From: Streptomyces aurantiacus
GTDB lineage: Bacteria > Actinomycetota > Actinomycetes > Streptomycetales > Streptomycetaceae
Direction of reading: 5' to 3'
Length of the DNA stretch: 64,000 nt
NCBI RefSeq assembly: GCF_027107535.1
Contig: NZ_CP114283.1
Span: 4,402,001-4,466,000 of the forward strand
In this document: positions 55,595-64,000 of the stretch, one piece after another
Layout: every line of letters begins with the position of its first letter
Numbering within the stretch: position 1 is the stretch's first letter
Position numbers and translations under genes: made by a program
Notes under the pieces: generated by a model
Told to the model about the DNA's origin: nothing
What the model saw: the letters and a program-made list of their open reading frames with translations, nothing else
Database searches by the model: none

Positions 55595-55655
55595 TACCAT
55601 CTCACTTCGTTCGGATGCGCGTGCCCGTCGGGGTGCGCCGGAGAAGGGAAAGCGT

Positions 55656-57998
55656 GTGTCTGTGCTGCTGTATCGGCTGGGGCATTTCGCCTACGCCAGG
55701 CCCTGGTATGTGATCACCGGCTGGTTGGCGGTGATGTCCGCCGTGGTGGCGCTGCTCGTGGTCAATCCCGTCAAGTTGAGCAACGAGGTGCGCATCGACG
55801 GCACCCCCGCCCAGGAGATCATCGACGATCTGGCGAAGTCCCTTCCCGAGGCGTCCGGCGGGCAGGGCATGCTGGTGTTCCGCGCGCAGGACGGGGCCCG
55901 GGTCGACGGCGAGAGCAGCCGCGCCGCCCTGATAGCCGCGGTGGACGCGGTCTACCGCCACGCCCACGTCATCGACGCGCGCGAGATCCTCGCCGAGGAA
56001 CTGTCGAAGGGTGAGAAGAGTCCGCTGATGCGGGCCCAGGCGGCGGTGGCCGAGGCCGCCGGGCAGCCGACGGGAGCCAAGGCGCCGGCGCCGCTGCTGC
56101 AGGACGGACGACCGGTGCCCGGGGTTGTGGTCTCGTCGGACGGCTCCACCGCCCTGATGCAGTTCCAGTTCGACGAGCAGACCTATGAGCTGCCCTCCGG
56201 CACGATCGACAGCACCGTCCAGGCCGCGAAGCGGCAGGCTGAACACGGCCGCCTCGACGTGCTGCCGTCGGCGGCGATGCTGGAGATACCGGAGATCGTG
56301 GGCGTCGGTGAGATCGTCGGCGTCGTGGTGGCGGCCATCGTCCTGCTGGTCACCCTGGGGTCGGTCGTGGCGGCGGGCCTGCCCCTGGTCATCGCTCTGG
56401 TCGGTGTCACGGTGGGCGTCGGCGGCGCTTTCACTCTCTCCACCGTCTTCGAGATCCACTCGCTCACCGCCGTACTGGCCCTGATGCTGGGGCTCGCCGT
56501 CGGCATTGACTACGCCCTGTTCATCGTCAACCGGCAACGGCGGCTGATTCTGGACGGCGGCCTGGACGCGCACGAGGCGACCGGTCGCGCCATCGGCACC
56601 GCCGGGAGCGCGGTCTTCTTCGCCGGCAGCACCGTCATCATCGCCCTGGCAGGACTGTTGGTGGTCGGTATCACGCTGCTCAGCACCATGGCCCTCGCCG
56701 CCGCGGCCACGATCGCCATCACCGTCCTGCTCGCCCTGACCCTGCTGCCGGCGCTCCTGGGCCTGGTCAAGGAGCGCATCTGCTCGCCCAGGACCCGACG
56801 CACGGCGCAGCAGCAGGCCTCCGCCGCCGCACGGACACGGGCCACCCGCTGGGGATCACGCCTGGTCCGCCACAAGTACCCCGCTCTCACGGCGGCGTTC
56901 CTGATCCCCCTGGTTCTGGCTCTCCCTGCCCTCGATATGCGGATGGGCCTGCCGTCCGGCGCCAGCTACAACCCCGACACCGCGCAGCGCCAGAGCTACG
57001 AGGAGGTCAGTGAAAGCTTCGGCCCCGGCTACAACGGCCCCCTCATGGTCGTCGCCCGCTCCTCCGACAGCGGGCAACCGCTCCCACCCACGGCCCTCGC
57101 CGCAGTCGTCTCCGACCTGAAGGACACCGAAGGCGTCACATCGGTCTCTCTGGCAGGTACGAACTCCGCCGGCACCGTAGCTGTCCTCAGCCTCATCCCT
57201 GGCGAGGGGCCGAACGACGACGGCACCAAGGACCTCGTCACCTCCGTGCGGGACAAGAGCCGGGAGATCCGCGAAACCCATGGCGTCACCCTCGGCATCA
57301 CCGGCTTCACCGCCCTCGCGATCGACGTGTCCGACCGCCTCGCGGACGTCTTGCCCCTCTACGTGGCCACCGTTCTCGGACTCTCGCTGATCGTCCTGCT
57401 CCTGGTCTTCCGCTCCGTACTCGTCCCGGTGATGGCCACCCTCGGCTTCCTGCTCAGCATCGCCGCCACCTTCGGCATCACCACGGCCGTCTTCCAATGG
57501 GGCTGGTTGCAGGCGCTGTTCGGACTCGACGCGAGCGCACCCGTGATGAGCCTGCTGCCCATCATCGTCACCGGCGTGCTCTACGGACTGGCCATGGACT
57601 ACCAGGTCTTCCTGGTGACCTCGATGCGCGAAGCCCGCATGCACGGCGCCGATCCGATCGACGCGACGGTCTCCGGCTTCGCCCGGGCCAGCGCCGTCGT
57701 GGTCGCAGCAGCCACGATCATGGTCTCGGTCTTCGCCGGATTCATCTTCAACGCCCAGCCCATGATCAAACAGGCGGGATTCGCGCTGGCGGTGGGCATC
57801 CTCATCGACGCGTTTGTCATCCGCATGACGTTCATTCCGGCCACCATGGCACTTGCTCGGGAGAAGGCGTGGTGGATTCCCGGGTGGCTGGACCGCCTCC
57901 TGCCTGACCTGGACGTCGAAGGCGACAAGCTCGCGCAAAAGATCCCGCTTCCCCATCCTGCCGCTCCCCACCAGCACGCCACCACGCACAAGCCCTGA
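55656..57998 (+). CDS. MMPL/RND family transporter
   Basis: 780 aa. GTG 55656 has AAGGG a few nt upstream; the frame extends 29 codons further into the operator region and is rejected. The layout is one N-terminal helix, an extracytoplasmic loop, five helices with 'GLAVGIDYALFIVNRQRR' (MMPL signature), then a repeat with 'YGLAMDYQVFLVTSMREAR'. About twelve membrane spans. Each half carries the Asp-Tyr pair (GIDYA and AMDYQ) used for proton relay. Exports lipids or drugs; substrate unknown. Confidence 0.95.
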   Translation: MSVLLYRLGHFAYARPWYVITGWLAVMSAVVALLVVNPVKLSNEVRIDGTPAQEIIDDLAKSLPEASGGQGMLVFRAQDGARVDGESSRAALIAAVDAVYRHAHVIDAREILAEELSKGEKSPLMRAQAAVAEAAGQPTGAKAPAPLLQDGRPVPGVVVSSDGSTALMQFQFDEQTYELPSGTIDSTVQAAKRQAEHGRLDVLPSAAMLEIPEIVGVGEIVGVVVAAIVLLVTLGSVVAAGLPLVIALVGVTVGVGGAFTLSTVFEIHSLTAVLALMLGLAVGIDYALFIVNRQRRLILDGGLDAHEATGRAIGTAGSAVFFAGSTVIIALAGLLVVGITLLSTMALAAAATIAITVLLALTLLPALLGLVKERICSPRTRRTAQQQASAAARTRATRWGSRLVRHKYPALTAAFLIPLVLALPALDMRMGLPSGASYNPDTAQRQSYEEVSESFGPGYNGPLMVVARSSDSGQPLPPTALAAVVSDLKDTEGVTSVSLAGTNSAGTVAVLSLIPGEGPNDDGTKDLVTSVRDKSREIRETHGVTLGITGFTALAIDVSDRLADVLPLYVATVLGLSLIVLLLVFRSVLVPVMATLGFLLSIAATFGITTAVFQWGWLQALFGLDASAPVMSLLPIIVTGVLYGLAMDYQVFLVTSMREARMHGADPIDATVSGFARASAVVVAAATIMVSVFAGFIFNAQPMIKQAGFALAVGILIDAFVIRMTFIPATMALAREKAWWIPGWLDRLLPDLDVEGDKLAQKIPLPHPAAPHQHATTHKP

Positions 57999-58080
57999 CG
58001 CGCCGTCGGCGAACATGTGCCTGCAGACAACGCCGAACCCGCGGCCGACGGCCGCGGTGCCGGTGCAAGGTGCCGTCCGC

Positions 58081-58116
58081 GTCGCTTCGCGCACCGCACG
58101 GGGTGCGCGAAGCGAC
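58081..58116. terminator. Intrinsic-type hairpin after the MMPL gene
   Basis: A perfect 15-bp stem (GTCGCTTCGCGCACC and its complement) with a 6-nt loop, 83 nt past the MMPL stop. No U-tract, as usual in Streptomyces. Confidence 0.75.
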
Positions 58117-58134
58117 CGCGACGAGAATGCGGTC

Positions 58135-58166
58135 GCCACCCCGCCACCCCGCCACCCCGCCACCCC
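58135..58166. repeat. Four 8-bp repeats GCCACCCC
   Basis: Perfect octanucleotide array, non-coding, between the terminator and the AbfB relic. Confidence 0.9.
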
Positions 58167-58204
58167 GCCGCCCGTGTCGGCTGGTCGGCCTGTTCGGAGG
58201 TCTT

Positions 58205-58461
58205 CGCGACCCAGATGGTGAGCATCACGCGCTGCGGAACCACAAACACCACCTGAGACTGGACACCGCCGACGGCACCACCGCGTTCGACCAGGACGCC
58301 ACGTTCTACCGGGCAGCCTGACTGGAGACTCCGCCTGGTCGCTGTTCCGTGCGTACAACTTCCTGGACCACCACATTCGGCACGCCGATCACACCCTGCG
58401 CGTCGCCCCCATCTTCACAGCAGCGGAGCGCGAGGACGCCACGTTCCGCGTCGGTCACTGA
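58205..58461 (+). pseudogene. AbfB (arabinofuranosidase B) domain relic, frameshifted
   Basis: One frame reads 'HHALRNHKHHLRLDTADGTT' and 'QDATFYRAA' then stops at 58321. One base short of continuity, the next frame reads 'GDSAWSLFRAYNFLDHHIRH', 'LRVAPIFTAAEREDATFRVGH' and TGA 58461. This is the beta-trefoil repeat of AbfB carbohydrate-binding domains. It is the tail of a lost secreted glycosidase gene. Confidence 0.7.
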
Positions 58462-58464
58462 GAC

Positions 58465-59102
58465 CGTGTCCTACGTGGTGAGGGACGAGTCGCTTGTAGC
58501 AGCAGTTGGCGGCAGCGAGGCCGCATCGGCGTGCGCATCGCCCGCAACGGGATCGAGTCCAGCGAACGATTAGGGCGACGCCGCTGGGTCATCGAGCGGA
58601 CGATGTCCTGGCTGTCCGGCTATCGACGACTCAGCCCACGCCACGAGCGTCACCCCCACAACTTGGAACGCGGCTTGCCCCGGTCCTCGGGGCTCGGACC
58701 TGTGTGGTCGCCCCCTTTCTTTTGAGCCCTGACGTGGGCGGTGTCGAGGACGACGCGGGTGACGTCGATGAGGCCGGCGTCGTCGAGGTGGTGCAGCACG
58801 GCCTCGTGGAGGCGGCCCCAGACACCGGCCCTGGACCAGATCCGGAACCGGCGGTGAGCCGTCGACTTCGATATGCCGAAACAGGGCGGCAGTTGGCGCC
58901 AGGCGCAGCCGCTTACCAGGACGTAGACGATCGCCGCGAACAGCGTCTCATCAGGGGTGTCCTGGGTTCCGCCGCCGTGCGGCCGCACTCTCGAGGGCGG
59001 GATCAGCGGTTGCGCGATCTCCCACAGCCCGTCCGGAACAATCCAACTCCACGTACCCCGCCCCATGCGCGGAGCCACCACCGCCTCACCACGTAGGACA
59101 CG
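58465..59102 (-). mobile_element. IS5-family element with perfect 19-bp ends and an internal inversion
   Basis: CGTGTCCTACGTGGTGAGG at 58465-58483 and its exact complement at 59084-59102. At 638 bp it is short for the family. The minus strand holds the transposase N-terminal half and, at the other end, the tail 'CCYKRLV', but the segment between them lies in the opposite orientation. Confidence 0.8.
58650..59066 (-). pseudogene. IS5-family transposase, N-terminal half; C-terminal part inverted at 58500-58668
   Basis: Minus strand: 'SWIVPDGLWEIAQPLIPPS', 'TLFAAIVYVLVSGCAWRQLP', 'FGISKSTAHRRFRIWSRAG', 'VVLDTAHVRAQKKG' with the first catalytic Asp, ending at 'PRSKLWG'. The plus strand of 58506-58668 encodes the later part 'IARNGIESSERLGRRRWVIE' and 'RTMSWLSGYRRLSPRHERH'. 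The gene cannot give a full transposase. Confidence 0.85.
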
Positions 59103-59104
59103 AT

Positions 59105-59848
59105 CTAAGCCGTACGCCGCTTGAACAGCGCTCCCGAAGCGGCCACCGAGGCGGCGAGGATGCCCGTGCACCAGGCGAGCGCCACCCACCCCGTCGAGCC
59201 CACCGGCTGCCCGAGCAGCAGTCCGCGTACCGCCTCGGTGACATGGGTGACGGGCTGGTGGGCGGCGAAGCCCTGGAGCCACGAGGGCATGGTGTCGGTC
59301 GGCACGAAGGCGCTGCTCGGGTAAGGCAGGAAGCTCACGAAGAAGGTGAAACCCCCGGCTGCCTCGGGGGACTTGACGAGCAGGCCCACTGCGGCGGACA
59401 GCCAGGAGAGCGCCGCGATGTAGGTGGCCAGGAGGCCGATCGCGGCGAGCCAGCCGCCCGGGCCGGCCGAGGGGCGGAAGCCGATCGCGAAGGCGAGCGC
59501 GAAGACCAGGGCGGTGGCGATCAGGTTCCGGGCCGTGGAGGCGAGGACGTGGCCCGCCAGGATGGGGATGCCGCCGATGTCGAGGGACCGGAAGCGGTCG
59601 ATGATGCCGCCCTTGAGGTCCTCGGTGACGGTCACGGCGGTGCTGGCCGAACCGAAGCCGGCGCACAGCAGCAGGACGCCGGGGACGACGTAAGTGACGT
59701 ATTCCGTACCGGTGTCGATGGCTCCGCCGAGGAAGTACACGAAGATCAGGAGCAGCATCACCGGAAGCGCCATGGCCGTCATCAGGGCGTCGACGTTGCG
59801 GCGGCTGAGCCGGATGGAGCGGCCGGTCATGATGAGTGCGTCAGACAT
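59105..59848 (-). CDS. ABC-2 type permease (DrrB-like)
   Basis: 247 aa. Six hydrophobic helices, e.g. 'ALPVMLLLIFVYFLGGAI', 'YVVPGVLLLCAGFG' and 'LIATALVFALAFAIGF', with 'GGIIDRFRSLDIGG', the conserved cytoplasmic segment of DrrB-type drug permeases. The start overlaps the ATPase gene's end by 8 nt, so the two are coupled. Likely exports a natural product or drug. Confidence 0.93.
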   Translation of the reverse strand: MSDALIMTGRSIRLSRRNVDALMTAMALPVMLLLIFVYFLGGAIDTGTEYVTYVVPGVLLLCAGFGSASTAVTVTEDLKGGIIDRFRSLDIGGIPILAGHVLASTARNLIATALVFALAFAIGFRPSAGPGGWLAAIGLLATYIAALSWLSAAVGLLVKSPEAAGGFTFFVSFLPYPSSAFVPTDTMPSWLQGFAAHQPVTHVTEAVRGLLLGQPVGSTGWVALAWCTGILAASVAASGALFKRRTA

Positions 59849-60800
59849 GGCTGGGCTCCTGGTGTGCGGGCTTCGTGAGGGTCAGGAAGACGTCGTCGAG
59901 GGTGGCCGTGTGCAGCGAGAACCGTTCGATGAGCGTGCTGTCGGGGTCCAACGCGTCGAGCAGCGTCCGCACCTGGGGCGCACCGCCGTCGGTGAAGAAG
60001 CCCAGGGTGCGGGTCTCGGGCTCGCTGTACACCGCCTGTGACACCAGGCGCAGATAGGCGACCGGGTCGGTCAGGACGATGTCGAGGCGCTGGCCCGCGA
60101 CGCGCCGCTTCAGTTCCTCGGAGGTGCCCTCGGCGACCAGTTCGCCGCCGTGGAGCACGGCGATACGGTCCGCCAACCGGTCGGCCTCCTCCAGGTACTG
60201 GGTGGTCAGGAAGACCGTCGTGCCCCGCGCCGACAGTTCGCGCACCACGCTCCACAGCTCCTGGCGGCTGCGCGGGTCGAGGCCCGCGGTCGGCTCGTCC
60301 AGGAAGATCACTTCGGGTTGGCCCGCCAGGGACGCGGCCAGGTCGAGGCGCCGTCGCATGCCTCCCGAGTACGTCTTGACCAGGCGGCCGGCGGCGTCGG
60401 CGAGGTCGAAGCGGTCGAGGAGTTCGGCGGCCCGGGTGCGTGCGGCTGCGCGGGAGGTGCGGGCACCGGCGTGGGTGCGGGTGAGCCGGGCCATCATCCG
60501 CAGGTTCTCCGCACCGGTCTGCATCTCGTCGAGCGCCGCGAACTGGCCGGTGAGGCTGATCGCGCGGCGGGCCCGGGCCCGCTCGGTGCGCAGGTCGTGC
60601 CCTGCGACCCTGGCGGTGCCCGCGTCGGCCTCGGTGAGCGTGGCCAGGATGCGGACGGTGGTGGTCTTGCCCGCGCCGTTCGGGCCGAGCAGGGCGTGTA
60701 CGGTGCCGCGCGGCACCGCCAGGTCGAGACCGCGCAGAACCTCCACCTTGCCGTAGGTCTTGCGCAGGCCGATGGCCTCGATGGCGGGTGCGTCGGGCAT
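59841..60800 (-). CDS. ABC transporter ATP-binding protein (DrrA-like)
   Basis: 319 aa. Walker A GPNGAGKT, Q-loop in 'SLTGQFAALDEMQTG', signature YSGGMRRRLDLAASL, Walker B VIFLDEPTAGLDPRS, switch His replaced by 'LTTQYLEEADRL' as in DrrA-type proteins, plus the ~90-residue DrrA C-terminal extension. It energises the permease encoded next. Divergent from a TetR gene. Confidence 0.95.
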   Translation of the reverse strand: MPDAPAIEAIGLRKTYGKVEVLRGLDLAVPRGTVHALLGPNGAGKTTTVRILATLTEADAGTARVAGHDLRTERARARRAISLTGQFAALDEMQTGAENLRMMARLTRTHAGARTSRAAARTRAAELLDRFDLADAAGRLVKTYSGGMRRRLDLAASLAGQPEVIFLDEPTAGLDPRSRQELWSVVRELSARGTTVFLTTQYLEEADRLADRIAVLHGGELVAEGTSEELKRRVAGQRLDIVLTDPVAYLRLVSQAVYSEPETRTLGFFTDGGAPQVRTLLDALDPDSTLIERFSLHTATLDDVFLTLTKPAHQEPSHV

Positions 60801-60828
60801 GGCCTCGCCTCTCCATGACTGCTTACTG

Positions 60829-60862
60829 CGTATCCCTTACGCGTTATCGTGTAAGGGTTACG
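60829..60862. promoter_or_regulatory. TetR operator between the ABC exporter and its regulator
   Basis: CGTATCCCTTAC (60829-60840) and GTAAGGGTTACG (60851-60862) match as an inverted repeat at 11 of 12 positions with a 10-bp spacer. It starts 28 nt upstream of the ATPase start codon. Confidence 0.8.
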
Positions 60863-60931
60863 CAGAACTATGATGTGCGTCAAGCCGGAGGCCCGAGAAA
60901 CGGTCCCGGGACGCAGAGGGAGGCAACGCGG

Positions 60932-61684
60932 ATGGCGGCAGCGGACGAGGACACCGGCCTACCCGTGAGCCTCGCGACGGCCTGGGGTTTCAGGGCCCGC
61001 CCCTCGAAAGGGCCAAAGCCGGGGCTCAGCCTGGACCGCATCGTGGCCGCGGCAGTGGGCGCCGCGGCTGCCGAGGGCATCGGGGCGGTGTCGATGGGGC
61101 GCGTCGCCAAGGAGCTCGCCGTCTCGCCGATGTCGCTCTACCGGTACGTCGGCGCAAAGGACGAGCTCTACGTCCTGATGCAGGAGGCGGTCACGCCCGC
61201 GCCCCCCGAACCGATGCCCGAGGGGGCCGGGTGGCGCGCGGGGCTGACCCGGTGGGCCCGGGCACAGCGCGCGTTCTTCCACGAGAACCTATGGCTCCTG
61301 CGGATCCCTGTCTCCGGGCCGCCCGCAAGCCCGAAGTCGGTGGCGTGGATGGAGTACGGCCTCGAGACCCTCGACGGCACCGGGCTCGACGAGGGCACGA
61401 AACTCGGCGTGATCATGCTGGTCAGCGGCTATGTGCGCAACGAGGCGACGCTGATGTCAGACCTGGATGCCGCGTACACGGCGAGAGGCCACGCCCCCGA
61501 CGAGGTGCTGCGCCGCTACCAGCGCACCCTCGCCGCCCTTACCGACCCCGAACGCCACCCGGCCGTCACACGCGTCCTCGAATCCGATGCCCTGGACCAG
61601 GCGGACGAGCCGGACGCGGACTTCGAGTTCGGACTCGGGGTCGTGCTCGACGGGGTGGCGGCGCTGATCGCGCGGCGCGGGTAG
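60932..61684 (+). CDS. TetR family regulator (TetR_C_1 type)
   Basis: 250 aa from ATG 60932 with GGGAGG upstream. Helix-turn-helix 'SMGRVAKELAVSPMSLYRYV' at residues ~54-73 and the long C-terminal domain of TetR_C_1 proteins, usually linked to drug exporters. It probably represses the divergent DrrA/DrrB-like operon. The 171-nt gap after it shows one possible coding fragment ('ALAFQPVMAEFLAGEG') without a family. Confidence 0.93.
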   Translation: MAAADEDTGLPVSLATAWGFRARPSKGPKPGLSLDRIVAAAVGAAAAEGIGAVSMGRVAKELAVSPMSLYRYVGAKDELYVLMQEAVTPAPPEPMPEGAGWRAGLTRWARAQRAFFHENLWLLRIPVSGPPASPKSVAWMEYGLETLDGTGLDEGTKLGVIMLVSGYVRNEATLMSDLDAAYTARGHAPDEVLRRYQRTLAALTDPERHPAVTRVLESDALDQADEPDADFEFGLGVVLDGVAALIARRG

Positions 61685-61855
61685 GGCGTTTCTTCCGGAT
61701 CACCATCCGCTCCCCGGCCGACGCACGGCACGTCGCCTGGCAGGCTCGTCCTCACGTGTCAGACAGGTCGTCAAGGCGGCACCCGGCCCTCGCGTTCCAG
61801 CCCGTCATGGCGGAGTTCCTTGCCGGGGAAGGGTGTCGCCGAAGCCTACGAACCG

Positions 61856-62614
61856 TCAGGCCGAGGATCCACTGTCGATGACCAGGTCGGCGCCGACCAC
61901 CGCGCCGGCCGCGGGCGAGGCGAGGTAGAGCACCGCGGCTGCCACTTCTTCTGCCTCCGCGACCCGGCCGAGCGGGTTTTCTGTCTTCACTCGCTCGGCA
62001 CGGTCGGCCTCGGTCTCGCCGGGCCGCAGCGACATGGGAGCGGCGGAGGCGCCGGGACTGACCGCGTTGATGCGGATGCCCTGGTGGATGTGGTCGAGAG
62101 CGGCGGCACGGGTCAGCGCAGAGACCGCTGCCTTGGAGGTGATGTAGGCGGCAACGTTCGGGATCCGCAGGTGTGCGCCCAGGTTGGAGGAGATATTGAC
62201 GATGGCGCCGCCACCGTTGTCCTTCATGTGGGCGATCTCGTGCTTCATGGCCAGCCAGACGCCGGTGACATTGGTCCGCAGCACCGCGTCCCAGTCCTCC
62301 TCGCTCACCTCTCCGACGGCTACGGTGCCGCGGAGTATCCCGGCGTTGTTGACCGCGATGTCCAGTCCGCCGAAGCGGGTAACGCTCTCGTGTACCAGGT
62401 TCTGGAGCTGGCCGGAGTCGGTGACATCGGCGGTGACGGTGGTGGCCGTGCCGCCTGCGGCCTCGATGAGGCCGACCGTCTCGTTCAGTGTGGCCGCGGT
62501 GCGCCCGGCGGCGACCACGGATGCGTCCTCGGCTGCGAATGCGAGCGCGATTGCGCGGCCGAGGCCGGAGCCTGCGCCGGTGACGAGGACGGTCTTGCCG
62601 GTGAAGCGGTTCAT
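61856..62614 (-). CDS. Short-chain dehydrogenase/reductase
   Basis: 252 aa, ATG 62614 behind AAGGGAG. TGAGSGLG cofactor motif, NNAG, Ser in 'IVNISSNLG', YITSK catalytic pair and a C-terminal 'GADLVIDSGSSA' typical of glucose-1-dehydrogenase-like SDRs. Arg after beta-2 ('AAGRTAAT') suggests NADP(H). It starts 25 nt after the MFS gene's stop and is likely cotranscribed with it. Confidence 0.93.
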   Translation of the reverse strand: MNRFTGKTVLVTGAGSGLGRAIALAFAAEDASVVAAGRTAATLNETVGLIEAAGGTATTVTADVTDSGQLQNLVHESVTRFGGLDIAVNNAGILRGTVAVGEVSEEDWDAVLRTNVTGVWLAMKHEIAHMKDNGGGAIVNISSNLGAHLRIPNVAAYITSKAAVSALTRAAALDHIHQGIRINAVSPGASAAPMSLRPGETEADRAERVKTENPLGRVAEAEEVAAAVLYLASPAAGAVVGADLVIDSGSSA

Positions 62615-62639
62615 TTCGGTGGCTCCCTTGAGTGGTGGA

Positions 62640-63986
62640 CTATTTGGTGCGGTGGTTCAGGAGGGCGACGGCGGCGAGAGCGGCCCCTGTTGCGGCCAGG
62701 GACGAGGTATCGCTGCCGAGCGTGAGCAGGATCGCGAACAGGACGGTCGGGCCGAATTCCATCGCGGTGTTCAGCACGCCGCCCGCGAGCCCGGTCTGCT
62801 GTTGCGGCACGCGTTCGGTGGCGAGCACGGCGGCTCCCGCGAAGGAGGCCGCCGTGCCGGCCGGCAGCAGCACCAGGCCCGGCAGCAGTCCATACCCGTA
62901 TGAGATGTGTGCGTCGATCCCGGTGAGCGCGAGGAGGGCGAGCCCGGCCGCGCCGGTGCCGAGCCCGGCGGCTGTGACGGTTCGGGCCCCGTACCGGCCG
63001 ATGAGCGGTCCTGCCGCGCGGCCCGCGGCGATCAGTGCAACAGCGAACGGTACGAACGCCGCCGAGGTCTGCAGCTGTGACCAGTCGCGCGCCTGCTGGA
63101 GGTGGAGGGAGAGAACCACGAAAGTCATCGCGGTTCCGCAAGCGCTCAGTGCGATGGCCGCGAGAGCGAGGCCCCGCCGCCGGTCGAGCAGGAAGCGGGG
63201 CGGCAGCAGCGGGTCGACGGCGCGGCGCTCGGCGTACCAGAACGCGGCCAGCAGCGCGGTTCCGCAGAGCAGCGGCACGAGCACGCCGACCGACGACCAG
63301 GGGCGGGTATCGGTGACGACGAGCCCGTAACTGGCGAGGGTGACCCCGGCGGTGGCGAGCAGAGCACCCGGCAGGTCGAGAGTCCTGCCCCGGCTCGGCA
63401 TGGTGTCCGGCAGCAGCCGGGGCGTGAGGGCGAGGGCTGCGAGGGCCACCACGAGTGGCACGGCGAAGGTCCAACGCCAAGACAGCAGCGCTGAGATGAC
63501 GCCGGAGAGCAGATTGCCCGCGGTCGCGCCGAGTATCGAGAGCCCGCCCCAGGTGGCCATCGCCCTGCCGTATGCGGTGGGGGAGGGGAAGGCGGCGCGC
63601 AGCACGGCCATGGCGGCGGGTGCGATCAGAGCCGCCCCCGCGCCCTGCGCGAAGCGCGCTGCGAGCAGTGTCCCGATGCCGGTGGTGAGCGGAGCGGCGG
63701 CCGAGGCGGCGGCGAAGAGGACGAGGCCTGCGGTGAGTGCGCGCCGCCCGCCGTAGCGGTCCGCGAGGCGACCGCCAAAGAGCAGCAGTCCGGTGAAGGT
63801 CAGTCCGTAGGCAGCGCTGAGCAGGATCAAGTCGGCGCGCTGCAGGTCGAATTCGCGCCCGATGAGGGGCAGCGGTATGGCGAGCGCGGCGAGTGTGAAG
63901 ATCAGCGTGGCCTGGACGCTACCGAGGAGGACGAAGGCGCGTCGCTGCTGCATAGTGGCGACGCGGGCAGCGCCAGTGGCGGTCAT
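62640..63986 (-). CDS. MFS transporter, DHA2-type drug exporter
   Basis: 448 aa. Twelve or more hydrophobic helices; motif A 'GGRLADRYGGRRALTAG' between helices 2 and 3 and motif C-like 'WGGLSILGATAGNLLSGVI' in helix 5, as in drug/H+ antiporters. ATG 63986 is used; ATG 63953 ('MQQRRAFV') is also possible. It forms an apparent two-gene unit with the SDR downstream. Substrate unknown. Confidence 0.93.
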   Translation of the reverse strand: MTATGAARVATMQQRRAFVLLGSVQATLIFTLAALAIPLPLIGREFDLQRADLILLSAAYGLTFTGLLLFGGRLADRYGGRRALTAGLVLFAAASAAAPLTTGIGTLLAARFAQGAGAALIAPAAMAVLRAAFPSPTAYGRAMATWGGLSILGATAGNLLSGVISALLSWRWTFAVPLVVALAALALTPRLLPDTMPSRGRTLDLPGALLATAGVTLASYGLVVTDTRPWSSVGVLVPLLCGTALLAAFWYAERRAVDPLLPPRFLLDRRRGLALAAIALSACGTAMTFVVLSLHLQQARDWSQLQTSAAFVPFAVALIAAGRAAGPLIGRYGARTVTAAGLGTGAAGLALLALTGIDAHISYGYGLLPGLVLLPAGTAASFAGAAVLATERVPQQQTGLAGGVLNTAMEFGPTVLFAILLTLGSDTSSLAATGAALAAVALLNHRTK

Positions 63987-64000
63987 GCCTTCCCCCTGAT

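Overview
The window is high-GC actinobacterial DNA, almost certainly Streptomyces. The grounds are very strong GC3 coding bias, GTG/TTG starts behind purine-rich Shine-Dalgarno sites, a Streptomyces-type ESX locus, DUF6233- and DUF6292-like genes, many IS5-family relics, and several TetR/exporter pairs. All family names come from residues I can read and from memory; no database search was run.

Region 1 (1-17552) is a type VII secretion (ESX) locus. It holds a beta-helix/CbxX AAA+ protein (partial, minus), a membrane-anchored mycosin (plus), the three-ATPase-domain EccC (minus), and EccD then EccB (plus). Two small WXG100-like proteins follow, then a T7SS-associated acidic protein, an AAWKG-type protein with a very long charged alpha-helical repeat, a YbaB/EbfC-like protein and a third WXG100-like protein. 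EccE was not found here and may lie to the left.

Region 2 (17554-36774) is one uninterrupted 6406-residue reading frame starting 1 bp after the third WXG100-like gene. It looks like a giant T7SS-linked 'lonely Cys' protein: an N-terminal WXG100-like/membrane domain, acidic and Pro/Thr linkers, a large module found twice (near both ends) each with a His...Cys dyad in a CHAT/caspase-like context, a long beta-rich centre, a coiled coil, two consecutive OTU-like domains (the first lacking its catalytic Cys, the second keeping Cys and His), and an OmpA-like segment. A SUKH-like immunity gene (minus) lies just beyond it inside an IS-bounded segment.

Region 3 (36775-59102) is a heavily rearranged accessory zone. 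IS5-family elements occur in several states of decay: one with a nonsense codon, one reduced to a C-terminal piece, one with an internal inversion, and a pair of inverted ends enclosing a reductase gene inside a broken DUF6292-like gene. A 749-bp element without a transposase carries an unknown gene between 56-bp inverted repeats built from tandem 20-mers. Intact genes include GNAT, DUF6233-like, CGNR regulator/hydrolase pair with twin operators, LRR protein, DinB, SDR/TetR pair, S1-domain protein, mycothiol-dependent isomerase family, STAS protein and TetR/MMPL pair.

Region 4 (59103-64000) returns to ordinary chromosomal organisation: an ABC-2 exporter pair (DrrA/DrrB type) divergent from a TetR regulator, then an MFS exporter followed by an SDR oxidoreductase.

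Working view: regions 1 and 2 form one functional unit in which the ESX machine and its small helical partners export or display the giant multi-protease-like protein. This is inferred from gene order and domains, not demonstrated.
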